DNA of 64,000 nucleotides from Nodosilinea sp. FACHB-141 (GTDB lineage: Bacteria; Cyanobacteriota; Cyanobacteriia; Phormidesmidales; Phormidesmidaceae), in contig NZ_JACJPP010000021.1 in NCBI RefSeq assembly GCF_014696135.1, positions 248,001-312,000 on the forward strand, read 5' to 3'. Made by a program: the position numbers and the translations under genes. This document shows, one piece after another, positions 1 through 8,486 of this stretch. The notes under the pieces were generated by a model. The model had not been told where the DNA came from and did no database searches. It saw only the letters and a list, made by a program, of their open reading frames with translations. The first letter of the stretch is position 1. Every line of letters begins with the position of its first letter.

Positions 1-123
1 GACCAAGTGCAATTGCCCTAGGTTGACGTTATTTCGAGCTTTTTCTAGTTAGTCGGTTATAACCCTCACTAGAAAAACCGCTCTACAGATCATACCCCCA
101 TAAATTTTAAGGATCCTATTCAT

Positions 124-1290
124 ATGAAAGCCATGATCTTGGCTGCCGGTAAAGGCACCCGTGTACGGCCCATCACCTACACCATTCCCAAGCCCATGAT
201 TCCGATCATGCAGAAACCGGTGATGGAGTTCTTGCTCGAACTGCTGCGCCAGCACGGGTTCGACCAGATTATGGTGAACGTTAGCCACTTAGCCAACGAA
301 ATTGAGGGCTACTTTCGCGATGGGCAGCGCTTTGGGGTTGAGCTGGCCTACTCCTTCGAGGGCCGCATTGAAGAAAATGGCGAACTGGTGGGCGACGCCA
401 TCGGCTCTGCCGGAGGGATGCGCAAGATTCAAGACTTTTCGCCCTTTTTTGACGACACCTTTGTGGTGCTCTGCGGCGATGCGCTGATCAACCTCGACCT
501 CACCGAGGCCGTGCGTCGCCACCGCGAAAAGGGCTCCATCGCCACCATTATTACCAAGACCGTGCCCCTCAAGCAGGTGCCCAGCTATGGGGTCGTGGTC
601 ACCGATGCCGAAGGACGGGTCAAGTCTTTCCAGGAAAAGCCCTCCGTTGAAGAGGCGCTCAGCACCGAGATCAACACCGGCATCTATATCTTTGAGCCTG
701 AGGTGTTTGACTACATTCCCTCGGGCGTATCGTTTGACATTGGCGGCGACCTGCTGCCTAAGCTGGTGGCCAACAACGCCCCCTTCTACGGCATTCCCAT
801 GGAGTTTGAGTGGGTCGACATCGGTAAGGTGCCCGACTACTGGCGCGCCATTCAAGACGTACTCACCGGCGTGGTCAATCTGGTGGATATCCCCGGTCAA
901 GAGATTCGCCCCGGCGTCCATGTGGGTCTCAACGTGAAGGCCAATTGGGACAAGGTCAACATCGAAGGGCCGGTCTACATCGGCGGCATGACCCACATCG
1001 AAGACGGAGCCACCATCATCGGCCCCAGCGCCATTGGCAACAACTGCTCGATCTGCAGCGGGGCGATCGTCGACAAGAGCGTGATCTTTGAATATTCGCG
1101 CATTGGCCCTGGGGTGCGCCTGGTAGACAAGCTGGTGTTTGGCCGCTACTGCGTGGATAAGACCGGCGCTTCGATCGACATGAAGGCCGCTGCCCTCGAC
1201 TGGCTGATTACCGATACCCGTCAGGAGTTTCCGCTGGTGCCGCCCGTGGAGCATCGGGCGATCGCCGAGTTGCTAGAGCAGCATATTTAG
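124..1290 (+). CDS. NDP-sugar pyrophosphorylase, mannose-1-phosphate guanylyltransferase-like
   Basis: The 388-residue protein makes a nucleotide-sugar from a sugar 1-phosphate and an NTP, feeding cell-surface polysaccharide synthesis. The nucleotidyltransferase signature LAAGKGTRVRPIT is at residues 6-18, followed by the PKPM motif that contacts the nucleotide. The domain runs to about residue 240 and includes FEWVDIGKVPDYW near its end. The C-terminal third (about 255-350) has the hexapeptide rhythm of a left-handed beta-helix (VYIGGMTHIEDGATIIGP). ATG 124 is supported by AAGGA about 10 bases upstream. The next gene lies beyond a strong terminator, so this looks monocistronic. Substrate is not decided by the sequence: GDP-mannose and glucose pyrophosphorylases share this layout. 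Confidence 0.9.
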   Translation: MKAMILAAGKGTRVRPITYTIPKPMIPIMQKPVMEFLLELLRQHGFDQIMVNVSHLANEIEGYFRDGQRFGVELAYSFEGRIEENGELVGDAIGSAGGMRKIQDFSPFFDDTFVVLCGDALINLDLTEAVRRHREKGSIATIITKTVPLKQVPSYGVVVTDAEGRVKSFQEKPSVEEALSTEINTGIYIFEPEVFDYIPSGVSFDIGGDLLPKLVANNAPFYGIPMEFEWVDIGKVPDYWRAIQDVLTGVVNLVDIPGQEIRPGVHVGLNVKANWDKVNIEGPVYIGGMTHIEDGATIIGPSAIGNNCSICSGAIVDKSVIFEYSRIGPGVRLVDKLVFGRYCVDKTGASIDMKAAALDWLITDTRQEFPLVPPVEHRAIAELLEQHI

Positions 1291-1324
1291 AGCGATCGAC
1301 TCGACGTCTAAGCAAATATCCTTC

Positions 1325-1359
1325 GCCCCAGAGTTAAATTAACCTTGGGGCTTTGTTTT
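1325..1359 (+). terminator. Rho-independent terminator after the pyrophosphorylase gene
   Basis: The arms at 1325-1337 and 1339-1351 pair with GCCCCA against TGGGGC at the base and GTTAA against TTAAC at the top, with one wobble and one mismatch. The T-rich tract CTTTGTTTT follows directly. It sits 35 bases after the stop codon. Confidence 0.75.
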
Positions 1360-1479
1360 GGTTAATCTCTATCCTCAGATAGTGGCGGAGAGCCCGGCAA
1401 ACTGTGGTTTTTGATACAACTACTTCAGAGGCTTTTACCAATTCTTAGAAGATGGTGTAAAAGCTAAGGGCAGCTGTTC

Positions 1480-1515
1480 ACGAACCGAGATAATCTCACA
1501 GGCGATTCGGTTCGT
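1480..1515 (+). promoter_or_regulatory. Hairpin in the leader of the BMP-permease cluster
   Basis: A perfect 9-base-pair stem (ACGAACCGA at 1480-1488, TCGGTTCGT at 1507-1515) encloses an 18-base loop about 60 bases before the lipoprotein start. No T-tract follows, so it is not a simple terminator. It could be an operator or part of an RNA leader. I do not recognise a known riboswitch class here. Confidence 0.35.
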
Positions 1516-1575
1516 AACCGGAGCTGTAAGTCCAACACTTTTATTGTTTGCCCCTGTACCGGAGAAAGTTCCCCA

Positions 1576-2769
1576 ATGAGCGATCGCAACCGTTCTTTTC
1601 GCCTATCGCGACGGCAGGTAGTGCGGGGGCTGCTGGCCTCCTCCGCCTTTGGGCTGACGGCCAAGTTGAGCACCGGCTGCGCCCAGTCGCCTGGCACCGA
1701 GGGCAGCGCGGCCACCGATGGATCTGCCCCAGAAGAACTGGTCGTGGGCTTCATCTACGTCGGGCCTAAGGATGACTTTGGCTACAACCAGGCCCATGCC
1801 CAGGGGGCCGCAGCCATGGTCGCCAACGTGCCCGGCATTCGCCTAGTGGAAGAGGCCAGCGTGCCCGAAACCACAGCCGTGGCCGAAGCCATGCGCAGCA
1901 TGATCGAAATCGACGGGGTCAAGGCACTGTTCCCCACCTCCTTTGGCTACTTTGACCCCCACATTCTCGCCATGGCAGAAGAGTTTCCCGACGTGCAGTT
2001 TTTCCACGCCGGGGGGCTCTACCAGGAGGGCGTGCATCCCAAAAATATCTGTAGCTACTTTGGCTACATTGACGAAGCCCAGTACGTGGCCGGGGTGGTG
2101 GCGGCCCAGATGAGCCCAGCGGGCAAGCTGGGGTTTGTGGCCGCTAAGCCCATTCCGCAGCTGCTGCGCAACGTCAACAGCTTTACTCTAGGGGCCAGGT
2201 CGGTCAACCCAGCCGCCACCACCCAGGTCATCTTTACCGGCGACTGGTCAGTGCCGGTGAAAGAGGCCGAGGCCACCAACAGCATGGCCGACCAGGGCAT
2301 TGAAGTGATCACCTGCCACGTCGACAGCCCCAAGGTGGTAATGGAAACCGCCGAACGGCGCGGGGTAATGACCTCGGGCTACCACGCCGACCAGAGCTCC
2401 CTGGCCCCAAAGGGCTACCTCACCGGGGCCGAATGGGACTGGTCCAGCATTTACACCGCCCTGGGCAAAGACTTCGTGGCTGGCAAAACCCTCATGGCCG
2501 GCGACATTCCCCACGTTTTGCGGGGCGGGCTAGCCGATAGCTTCTGCAAGCTGTCGGCCTACGGTCCGGCCGTCAGTGACGAGGCCAAGGCCGCTGGCGA
2601 TGCCGCTATCGCCGGCATCAAATCTGGCGAGATCGTGATCTACCAAGGGCCGCTCAAGACCAACACCGGGAGCGAGATTTTGCCCGCCGACCAGCAGCTC
2701 AAAACTGACAATGTCGAGCTTGAGAAAATGGATTACTTTGTCGAAGGTGTCATCGGGTCCATTAGCTAG
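1576..2769 (+). CDS. BMP/PnrA-family ABC transporter substrate-binding lipoprotein
   Basis: The 397-residue protein is an extracytoplasmic solute-binding protein of the BMP (basic membrane protein) family, whose known members bind purine nucleosides. The N-terminus carries a twin-arginine motif (SRRQV, residues 11-15), a hydrophobic stretch, and a lipobox ending LSTGC at Cys35. This suggests Tat export and lipid anchoring. The mature part opens with VVGFIYVGPKDDFGYNQAH, the usual BMP beginning. Two permease genes of the matching nucleoside-type family follow, the first only 9 bases after the stop, so this is the start of a transport operon. No ATPase gene lies in the cluster. Nucleoside specificity is inferred from the family only. 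Confidence 0.9.
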   Translation: MSDRNRSFRLSRRQVVRGLLASSAFGLTAKLSTGCAQSPGTEGSAATDGSAPEELVVGFIYVGPKDDFGYNQAHAQGAAAMVANVPGIRLVEEASVPETTAVAEAMRSMIEIDGVKALFPTSFGYFDPHILAMAEEFPDVQFFHAGGLYQEGVHPKNICSYFGYIDEAQYVAGVVAAQMSPAGKLGFVAAKPIPQLLRNVNSFTLGARSVNPAATTQVIFTGDWSVPVKEAEATNSMADQGIEVITCHVDSPKVVMETAERRGVMTSGYHADQSSLAPKGYLTGAEWDWSSIYTALGKDFVAGKTLMAGDIPHVLRGGLADSFCKLSAYGPAVSDEAKAAGDAAIAGIKSGEIVIYQGPLKTNTGSEILPADQQLKTDNVELEKMDYFVEGVIGSIS

Positions 2770-2778
2770 GACATCACC

Positions 2779-3864
2779 ATGACGTTGACAACAACCTGGC
2801 GGCGATCCCTTGAATCAGTGGCGCTGCCCATGGGGGCAGTGCTGTCTGCCCTGGTAATCTTCGGGGTATTTTGTGCCCTAGTTGGGGCCAACCCCCTAGC
2901 GGTGTATGCCTCCATCTATCGAGCCGCCTTTGGCAGCTGGAGCGCCTGGCAAAACACGCTGCTGCGCGCTTCACCGCTGATGCTGACGGCCCTGTGCACG
3001 GCTTTACCGGCCCGCCTGGGGCTGGTGATTATTGGCAACGAAGGGGCGCTGGTGATGGGGGGCCTAGCGGCGGTGCTGGTGGGTCTGGCCCTGGGGTCGA
3101 GTTTGCCTGGCGAACTGGTGCTGCTGGCTATGGCCCTGGGTAGCCTCGTGGCTGGGGGCCTATGGATAGTGGTGGCAGGAGCCCTGCGCCACTACCGGGG
3201 GGTGAACGAAACCATCAGCAGCCTGCTGCTGAACTACGTTGCGATCGCCCTCATGAACCACCTGGTGCAAGGCCCCCTGCGCGACCCCGCCTTTGTTAGC
3301 AAGCCCTCCAGCTTTGAAATTGCCCCAGCCGCCTGGCTGGGCAACTTGCCCGACACCCGGGTGCACTGGGGGTTGATATACGGTCTGGTGGCTTCGGCTC
3401 TGGCCTACATTTTGATGCAGCGCACCACCTTTGGCTTTGCCGCCCGCACCGCCGGGGGCAATGTGCGCGCTGCCCGCATTGCCGGGCTGCCGGTGGGCAA
3501 GCTTACCCTGGCGGTGTGTTTCTTGGCCGGCTCCTGCGCCGGGCTAGCGGGCATGGTAGAAGTCGCCGCCGTACAGAAGCGGTTGAACGAATCAATTGTG
3601 TCGAACTACGGCTACGCCGGGATTTTGGTAGCCTTTGTGGCCCGCCACAACCCCCTGGCCACGGTGCTGGTGTCGGTGCTGCTAGGAGGCATTTTGGCCA
3701 GCGGTGGCATTTTGCAGCGATCGCACAACCTGCCCGATGCCACCGTGATGGTTTTTCAGGGCATTGTCTTCCTCTGCGTGCTCTACAGCGAATCGCTCTA
3801 CGGGCGCTTCGCGGTGTTTCAGGAGCGGGAGGTACAGGCTGAAGGTGCGGCTGTGGTTGGGTAG
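2779..3864 (+). CDS. ABC transporter permease (BPD_transp_2, nucleoside type) 1
   Basis: The 361-residue membrane protein has about ten hydrophobic segments and belongs to the branched-chain-amino-acid/nucleoside permease family. The motif NETISSLLLNYVAI near residue 140 and the cytoplasmic coupling region around residues 215-240 (AARTAGGNVRAARIAGLPV) are typical of partners of BMP proteins. It lies 9 bases after the BMP lipoprotein gene and is probably translated from the same message. With the second permease it would form the heterodimeric channel. The ATPase must be encoded elsewhere if the transporter works. Confidence 0.9.
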   Translation: MTLTTTWRRSLESVALPMGAVLSALVIFGVFCALVGANPLAVYASIYRAAFGSWSAWQNTLLRASPLMLTALCTALPARLGLVIIGNEGALVMGGLAAVLVGLALGSSLPGELVLLAMALGSLVAGGLWIVVAGALRHYRGVNETISSLLLNYVAIALMNHLVQGPLRDPAFVSKPSSFEIAPAAWLGNLPDTRVHWGLIYGLVASALAYILMQRTTFGFAARTAGGNVRAARIAGLPVGKLTLAVCFLAGSCAGLAGMVEVAAVQKRLNESIVSNYGYAGILVAFVARHNPLATVLVSVLLGGILASGGILQRSHNLPDATVMVFQGIVFLCVLYSESLYGRFAVFQEREVQAEGAAVVG

Positions 3865-3865
3865 A

Positions 3866-3900
3866 TGGGTGGTTAGGTAGATGGGTGGTTGGGTTAAGCA
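3866..3900. repeat. Short GGTAGATGGGTGGTT direct repeat
   Basis: The spacer between the two permease genes contains two back-to-back copies of a unit close to GTAGATGGGTGGTT. Similar G-rich or C-rich tracts occur near 45,690-45,765 and 55,855-55,920, always between genes. Confidence 0.6.
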
Positions 3901-3974
3901 TTCATCATTCGTAGGGTGAGCGGCGGGAAACTTGCCGACCATGGCCTGAATTATCAACGCGTGAGGGGGAAGCA

Positions 3975-4922
3975 ATGGCGACGGAAGCACTGGGTTGGTG
4001 GGGCGTACCCTTGGGCATTTTGGCCGGTACCCTGCGGGGCAGCGTGCCCTTTTTGCTGGTCAGTTTGGGCGAATGCCTGACGGAGAAAAGCGGCAAAATT
4101 AACCTGGGCCTAGAGGGCACTCTGCTGATGGGAGCGATGAGCGCCTATGCCGTCTCCTACCTGAGTTCGGGCATTGTTGGCCCTACCCTGGCCCCTTGGT
4201 TGGGAGTGCTGACGGCGGGGGTAGCGGGCATGGGGTTAGGAGCGATCCACGGCTGGCTGGCGCAGCAGCCCCGGGTCAACGATGTGGCCGTAGGCATCGC
4301 CATGATTATCTTTGGCGGTGGATTGGCCAACTTCTTGGGCAAGCCTTTCATTCAGCCCCAGGCCCCACAGTTGCCTACGCTGGCGGCTGGTAGCTGGAGC
4401 AGCCTATCCCAGGTGCAGTCGGCGCTGCAAATCAGCCCGCTGTTTTTGCTGGGGGTGGCGATCGTACCGTTGATGAGCTGGTTCTTTAAGTCAACCCGAT
4501 GGGGTCTCTACGTGCGGGCCGTAGGCGACAGCCCCGATGCCGCCTTGGCCATGGGCATTTCGATCTTCTGGGTGCGCATGGCCAGCATTGTGGCGGGTAG
4601 CTTCTTGGCGGGAATTGGCGGAGCCAGCCTGTCGCTGTTTTACCCTGGCGTGTGGACCGAGCGCATCTCCAGCGGCCAGGGGTTGATGGCGGTGGCCCTA
4701 GTTATTTTTGCCCGCTGGCAGCCATGGCAGTGTCTGTGGGCCTCATTGCTGTTTGGCGGAGCCCAGGCGTTAGGGCCTGCGTTCCAGTCAGTGGGCATTG
4801 ACTCGTATTATTACCTGTTCAACGCCGCCCCATACATTCTGACCCTGCTGATCATGATTGTCACCTGCTCACCTAAGCGCACCCTGACGGGCGCTCCGGG
4901 GGCTTTGGGGCAGAGCGATTAG
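3975..4922 (+). CDS. ABC transporter permease (BPD_transp_2, nucleoside type) 2
   Basis: The 315-residue membrane protein is the second permease of the BMP-type system. It has about nine hydrophobic segments. The segment GECLTEKSGKINLGLEGTLL at residues 36-55 is the standard opening motif of this half of the heterodimer, and the coupling region VRAVGDSPDAALAMGIS lies near residue 177. It is on the same strand as the first permease after a 110-base spacer with small repeats, so it is most likely part of the same operon. No ATP-binding cassette gene follows. Confidence 0.9.
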   Translation: MATEALGWWGVPLGILAGTLRGSVPFLLVSLGECLTEKSGKINLGLEGTLLMGAMSAYAVSYLSSGIVGPTLAPWLGVLTAGVAGMGLGAIHGWLAQQPRVNDVAVGIAMIIFGGGLANFLGKPFIQPQAPQLPTLAAGSWSSLSQVQSALQISPLFLLGVAIVPLMSWFFKSTRWGLYVRAVGDSPDAALAMGISIFWVRMASIVAGSFLAGIGGASLSLFYPGVWTERISSGQGLMAVALVIFARWQPWQCLWASLLFGGAQALGPAFQSVGIDSYYYLFNAAPYILTLLIMIVTCSPKRTLTGAPGALGQSD

Positions 4923-5051
4923 CGGCCTGCCTTATCATCTGAGGACCGAAGTATCCGCAGGATCATTGCAGTGGGATAATAAAAACCGGCGACCCTGAGG
5001 CGTTTGTCTTCCAATCCTGGCCGCCCTTGTACCTAGCCTGAGATATTTCCC

Positions 5052-5468
5052 ATGACCCAAGCTGAGCAGCTCATTCGCATGGCAGAAGACGAGCTGACAG
5101 AGTACAGCACCGACGCCCGCAAGATTGAGAAACTGCGCCGCAAGTTTAGCTTTGCTGTGCCCTACCCCCAGCAGCAGGCCGTGCGGGAGGAAGTGGCGGC
5201 GAGCATTCCCAACAACTTTGTCGCCAAGCTAATTGAAGAAAACCGCCAGACGGTGGCTCTACCCTTTTGGGGCATTGGCGGGCTGGGGCTGCTGCTAGGT
5301 ATTTCGGGCCAGCAACCCCTAGATTTCATTGCTACGGGCATTGGGTTTTACGTAGCCTTTCAGGTGCAGAAGCTGGGCTGGGACTTGCAAGCCAAGCGCC
5401 TGGTGCTGCAAACTCTCGATGAGATCGATGCCAGCGTGAAGAATCCAGAGCCGGAGACGGCCTCCTAA
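5052..5468 (+). CDS. Conserved hypothetical membrane-associated protein
   Basis: The 138-residue protein is not recognised as a named family. Residues 1-65 are charged and predicted helical. Residues about 70-112 form a hydrophobic hairpin with two short segments separated by a Gln/Pro turn (GISGQQPLDFI). The tail is polar. This suggests a small inner- or thylakoid-membrane protein with both ends on the same side. A GATAAT hexamer at 4975-4980 could be its -10 box. It stands alone between the permease cluster and the SDR gene. Confidence 0.65.
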   Translation: MTQAEQLIRMAEDELTEYSTDARKIEKLRRKFSFAVPYPQQQAVREEVAASIPNNFVAKLIEENRQTVALPFWGIGGLGLLLGISGQQPLDFIATGIGFYVAFQVQKLGWDLQAKRLVLQTLDEIDASVKNPEPETAS

Positions 5469-5737
5469 GAGTTTTTCTGATTAGAAGCTGCCATAAAAGA
5501 GGTGCGGGGCCTGCACTCTTGAGAAGAAGCAAACAGTGCAGATGTTTTCGCTCGCGGAATGGTCTTTGAGGCGATCGCACAAGGAAACTATTGCTCCAAG
5601 TCCTGAGCCGGATGCGTTACGCTGGCGCGATGGCGCATTCTGCACAACCTTGAAACCTACCTCGACAACAATCCCCCGCTTTACGACTGGGGCTGTTGCT
5701 AAGCGATATTGACAATCGGCATTTATTTTTCTCTGCT

Positions 5738-6517
5738 ATGGCTGAACCGATCGCAAACCAAACCGTTCTGATTACTGGCGCTAGCAGCGGCATTGGGGCT
5801 GCCTGCGCTCGCCAGTTTGCCGTCGCTGGAGCACGGCTGATTTTGGCCGCCCGTCGCCAGGCACCCCTAGAGGCGCTGGCCGCAGAACTTCAGCAGCAGC
5901 ACTCCACTGAGGTCTTGACGGTGGTGCTAGATGTGCGCCAGTCGGGGGCCGTCGGTGAAGCGATCGCAAACTTGCCTGACCCCTGGCAGGCGATCGACAT
6001 TTTGATCAACAACGCTGGGCTCAGCCGGGGGCTCGACAAGCAGTACGAAGCGCCCCTAGACGACTGGGAGGCCATGATCGACACCAACGTCAAAGGATTG
6101 CTCTACGTGACGCGGGCCGTGGTGCCGGGCATGGTGGCGCGGGGGCGCGGCCACGTAGTGAATGTGGGCTCGATCGCCGGACGGCAGACCTACCCCGGCG
6201 GCAGCGTCTACTGCGCCACCAAGGCAGCCGTTAGATCCCTATCAGAGGGGCTGAAGCTCGACCTATTGGGCACTCCGGTGCGGGTTACCAACATCGACCC
6301 AGGCTTGGTCGAAACCGAGTTCAGCCTAGTGCGCTTTGACGGCGATCGCGATCGCGCCCAGGGCGTTTACCAGGGCATGACTCCCCTGACCGGCGACGAT
6401 GTGGCCGACGTCATTGTGTTTGCCGTCACTCGCCCAGCCCACGTCAACATCAGCGACGTCATGCTGATGCCGACCGCCCAGGCATCCGTGTTTCACACCC
6501 ATCGGCAAGCTGAGTAG
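5738..6517 (+). CDS. SDR-family NAD(P)-dependent oxidoreductase
   Basis: This is a 259-residue classical short-chain dehydrogenase/reductase. The cofactor motif TGASSGIG lies near the N-terminus, followed by NNAG, the catalytic Ser in NVGSIAG and YxxxK as YCATK. The region after the active site (IDPGLVETEFSLVRF) resembles the YdfG/serine-3-dehydrogenase group that acts on hydroxy acids such as 3-hydroxypropionate or serine. ATG 5738 (MAEPIANQ) is preferred over an in-frame TTG at 5696, because the fold begins directly after it. The substrate is inferred from similarity only. Confidence 0.88.
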   Translation: MAEPIANQTVLITGASSGIGAACARQFAVAGARLILAARRQAPLEALAAELQQQHSTEVLTVVLDVRQSGAVGEAIANLPDPWQAIDILINNAGLSRGLDKQYEAPLDDWEAMIDTNVKGLLYVTRAVVPGMVARGRGHVVNVGSIAGRQTYPGGSVYCATKAAVRSLSEGLKLDLLGTPVRVTNIDPGLVETEFSLVRFDGDRDRAQGVYQGMTPLTGDDVADVIVFAVTRPAHVNISDVMLMPTAQASVFHTHRQAE

Positions 6518-6621
6518 TTCCCGTAGGTTGTTCTTTTGAGTTGGCCGCAAACACCTGAGCCGCCGACCACCGCTATACAATGGGCGATGGCACAATCATC
6601 CCTTCACTCGCAATACCGACT

Positions 6622-7086
6622 ATGACCCTTTCCGTTGGCAACCCCGCTCCCGACTTTAGCCTGCCCGATGCTACCGGCAAGACCTATAGCCTGGCCGACC
6701 TCAAGGGTCAGCGAGTAGTGCTGTACTTTTACCCCCGCGACAACACCCCCGGCTGCACCAAAGAAGCCTGTGGGTTCCGCGATCGCTACGCTGACTACCA
6801 GGGCAAAGATGCGATCGTGCTGGGAGTGAGTACCGACGACGCCAAGTCCCACAGCAATTTTATCAACAAGTTCAGCCTGCCCTTTCCGCTGCTGGTGGAT
6901 GAGGGCGGCGAAGTGGCCAGTCGCTACGGCGTTTATGGCCTGAAAAAGTTCATGGGTAAAGAATATATGGGTATTACCCGCAGCACCTTTATCATCGGCC
7001 CCGACGGCAACCTGGAGAAAGCCTACCTCAAGGTCAAGGCCGAAACCCACGCCGACGAGGTGCTCGCCGATCTGGACACCCTTTAG
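6622..7086 (+). CDS. bcp: Thioredoxin-dependent peroxiredoxin, PrxQ/BCP type
   Basis: The 154-residue protein reduces hydroperoxides using thioredoxin. The peroxidatic Cys is in NTPGCTKEACGFRD and the resolving Cys lies five residues later in the same helix, which defines the PrxQ/BCP class. The N-terminus (VGNPAPDFSLPDATGK) and the middle (VVLYFYPRDNTPGC) are standard. ATG 6622 is preferred over an in-frame upstream ATG at 6580, because a TATACAAT box overlaps the upstream codon and family members begin near VGNPAP. The Nudix gene follows after 3 bases, so the two are likely co-transcribed. Confidence 0.93.
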   Translation: MTLSVGNPAPDFSLPDATGKTYSLADLKGQRVVLYFYPRDNTPGCTKEACGFRDRYADYQGKDAIVLGVSTDDAKSHSNFINKFSLPFPLLVDEGGEVASRYGVYGLKKFMGKEYMGITRSTFIIGPDGNLEKAYLKVKAETHADEVLADLDTL

Positions 7087-7089
7087 CCC

Positions 7090-7545
7090 ATGGCCTACTT
7101 TGCCCATATTTTACGCACCCTGCTGGGGCTGCTGCTACGCCGCCCCATTCTCGGCACCTGCGTCATTCCGCTGCTAGCCAATGGCAATATTGTGCTGGTG
7201 CGCCGCCGTGACAACGGGCTGTGGAGCCTGCCCGGCGGCATTGTTGACTGGGGTGAAGACGTGATTACCTCCGCCGCCCGCGAGCTCAAAGAAGAGGCCG
7301 GGCTCCAGACCGTGGGGCTGGAGCGTCTGGTGGGGGTATACTCCCAGCCGGGACGCGACCCCCGGTTTCATTCAGTGTGTGTAACGGTGGCGGTGCAGGT
7401 AACAGGCAAGCCCTATCCGGCTGATCCCCGAGAAATCTTAGAAGCCTCCGCCTTTAGCCCCGACGACCTGCCGTGGGATCGCCTCTCCCACGACCACCGT
7501 CAGCATTTGCAAGATTTCTTTAAGGGAGAAACGGTTTTAGCCTAA
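7090..7545 (+). CDS. Nudix hydrolase
   Basis: The 151-residue protein has the Nudix box running from GGIVDWGED to REL(K)EEAGL at about residues 47-70, with the metal-binding REUxEE glutamates intact. Family members hydrolyse nucleoside diphosphates linked to another group, such as oxidised nucleotides or ADP-ribose. The sequence does not fix the substrate. It starts 3 bases after the peroxiredoxin stop codon, which suggests one operon with a shared oxidative-stress role; that link is inference. Confidence 0.9.
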   Translation: MAYFAHILRTLLGLLLRRPILGTCVIPLLANGNIVLVRRRDNGLWSLPGGIVDWGEDVITSAARELKEEAGLQTVGLERLVGVYSQPGRDPRFHSVCVTVAVQVTGKPYPADPREILEASAFSPDDLPWDRLSHDHRQHLQDFFKGETVLA

Positions 7546-7625
7546 GCTTTTGGGTAAGTTTGTTGGGTCTGACGGACTGGGCACTGCCCTCCGGTTACCC
7601 TAGTGCCATCTACCCACCGAGACCT

Positions 7626-8486
7626 ATGCCGTTACCCGCCGAGATTCCCATTCGCACTGGCCGCATGAAGCTCCCCAGCGGCAACGTGTTTTGGCATGAG
7701 GGCGGTAAATCTCAGGCAGAAACGGTGATTTTCTTGCATGGGTCTTGGCAGGACAGCACCCAGTGGCTACCGGCCATGCAGTGCCTGGCTCCTCAATACC
7801 ATTGCCTAGCCCCCGATCTGCTGGGTTTTGGCGAGTCGTGGCGAGAAGGAAAAGCTTACTCAGTAGCCTTTCAGGTGGAAGCATTGCACAGCTGGCTGAG
7901 CGCCCTGCGCATTCATCGGTTTCGGCTAGTGGGCCATTCTTTAGGAGCCTGGGTGGCAGGCCAGTATGCCCTCACCTACCCCGACCAAGTGCAGAGCCTA
8001 ACGGTGCTGGCCCCCGAGGGCGTGAACGATCGCGCTTTACGAGGCCGCTGGCAGCGCGATCGCTGGCTAGTCGCCCCCTGGTCACCCCTGCCGCTGATGC
8101 TGCCTTGGCTGGGTAATGCCGCCTGGGTCAAAGCACTGCGCGCTCGCCACCGTTGTCTGCGCCAGTCTCCTGCCGCCTGCAAGACGCTGTTTCAGCGTCG
8201 CACCGCCGCCATCAACGGCGAACTGCTGCACCAGGGACTAGGACAACTTTGGCTGCCGACCCTGGTGCTAGAGGCTGCCACCGCTGACTCCGTGACCCAC
8301 CAGCTCACCCATGCCTGGCTGCGCCTACTACCCGATCCGCAGTACCGCGAACTCACCGCCGCTGACACGCCCTTAGGAGTAGATGAGCAGGAGTTTGCGG
8401 CGGCGATCGATCAGCTCAAGCTCCCTGATTTACCCTTTCAGGTGCGTAAGGTACCCCCCGCCCCGCCCAGGTCGACAGTGCCCTAG
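7626..8486 (+). CDS. Alpha/beta-fold hydrolase
   Basis: The 286-residue protein has the oxyanion-hole segment FLHGSWQDS and the nucleophile elbow GHSLGAW with Ser as nucleophile. The later part lacks an obvious strongly conserved His motif, so the third catalytic residue is uncertain. ATG 7626 (MPLPAEIPIRTG) is preferred over an in-frame TTG at 7560. Its stop codon overlaps that of the convergent hydrolase gene: the two share the bases CTAG at 8483-8486. The substrate is unknown. Confidence 0.82.
   Translation: MPLPAEIPIRTGRMKLPSGNVFWHEGGKSQAETVIFLHGSWQDSTQWLPAMQCLAPQYHCLAPDLLGFGESWREGKAYSVAFQVEALHSWLSALRIHRFRLVGHSLGAWVAGQYALTYPDQVQSLTVLAPEGVNDRALRGRWQRDRWLVAPWSPLPLMLPWLGNAAWVKALRARHRCLRQSPAACKTLFQRRTAAINGELLHQGLGQLWLPTLVLEAATADSVTHQLTHAWLRLLPDPQYRELTAADTPLGVDEQEFAAAIDQLKLPDLPFQVRKVPPAPPRSTVP

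Noticed and set aside
289-1254. Long minus-strand open frame opposite the pyrophosphorylase
   Set aside because: It is a complement of a clear family gene and has no recognisable domain.
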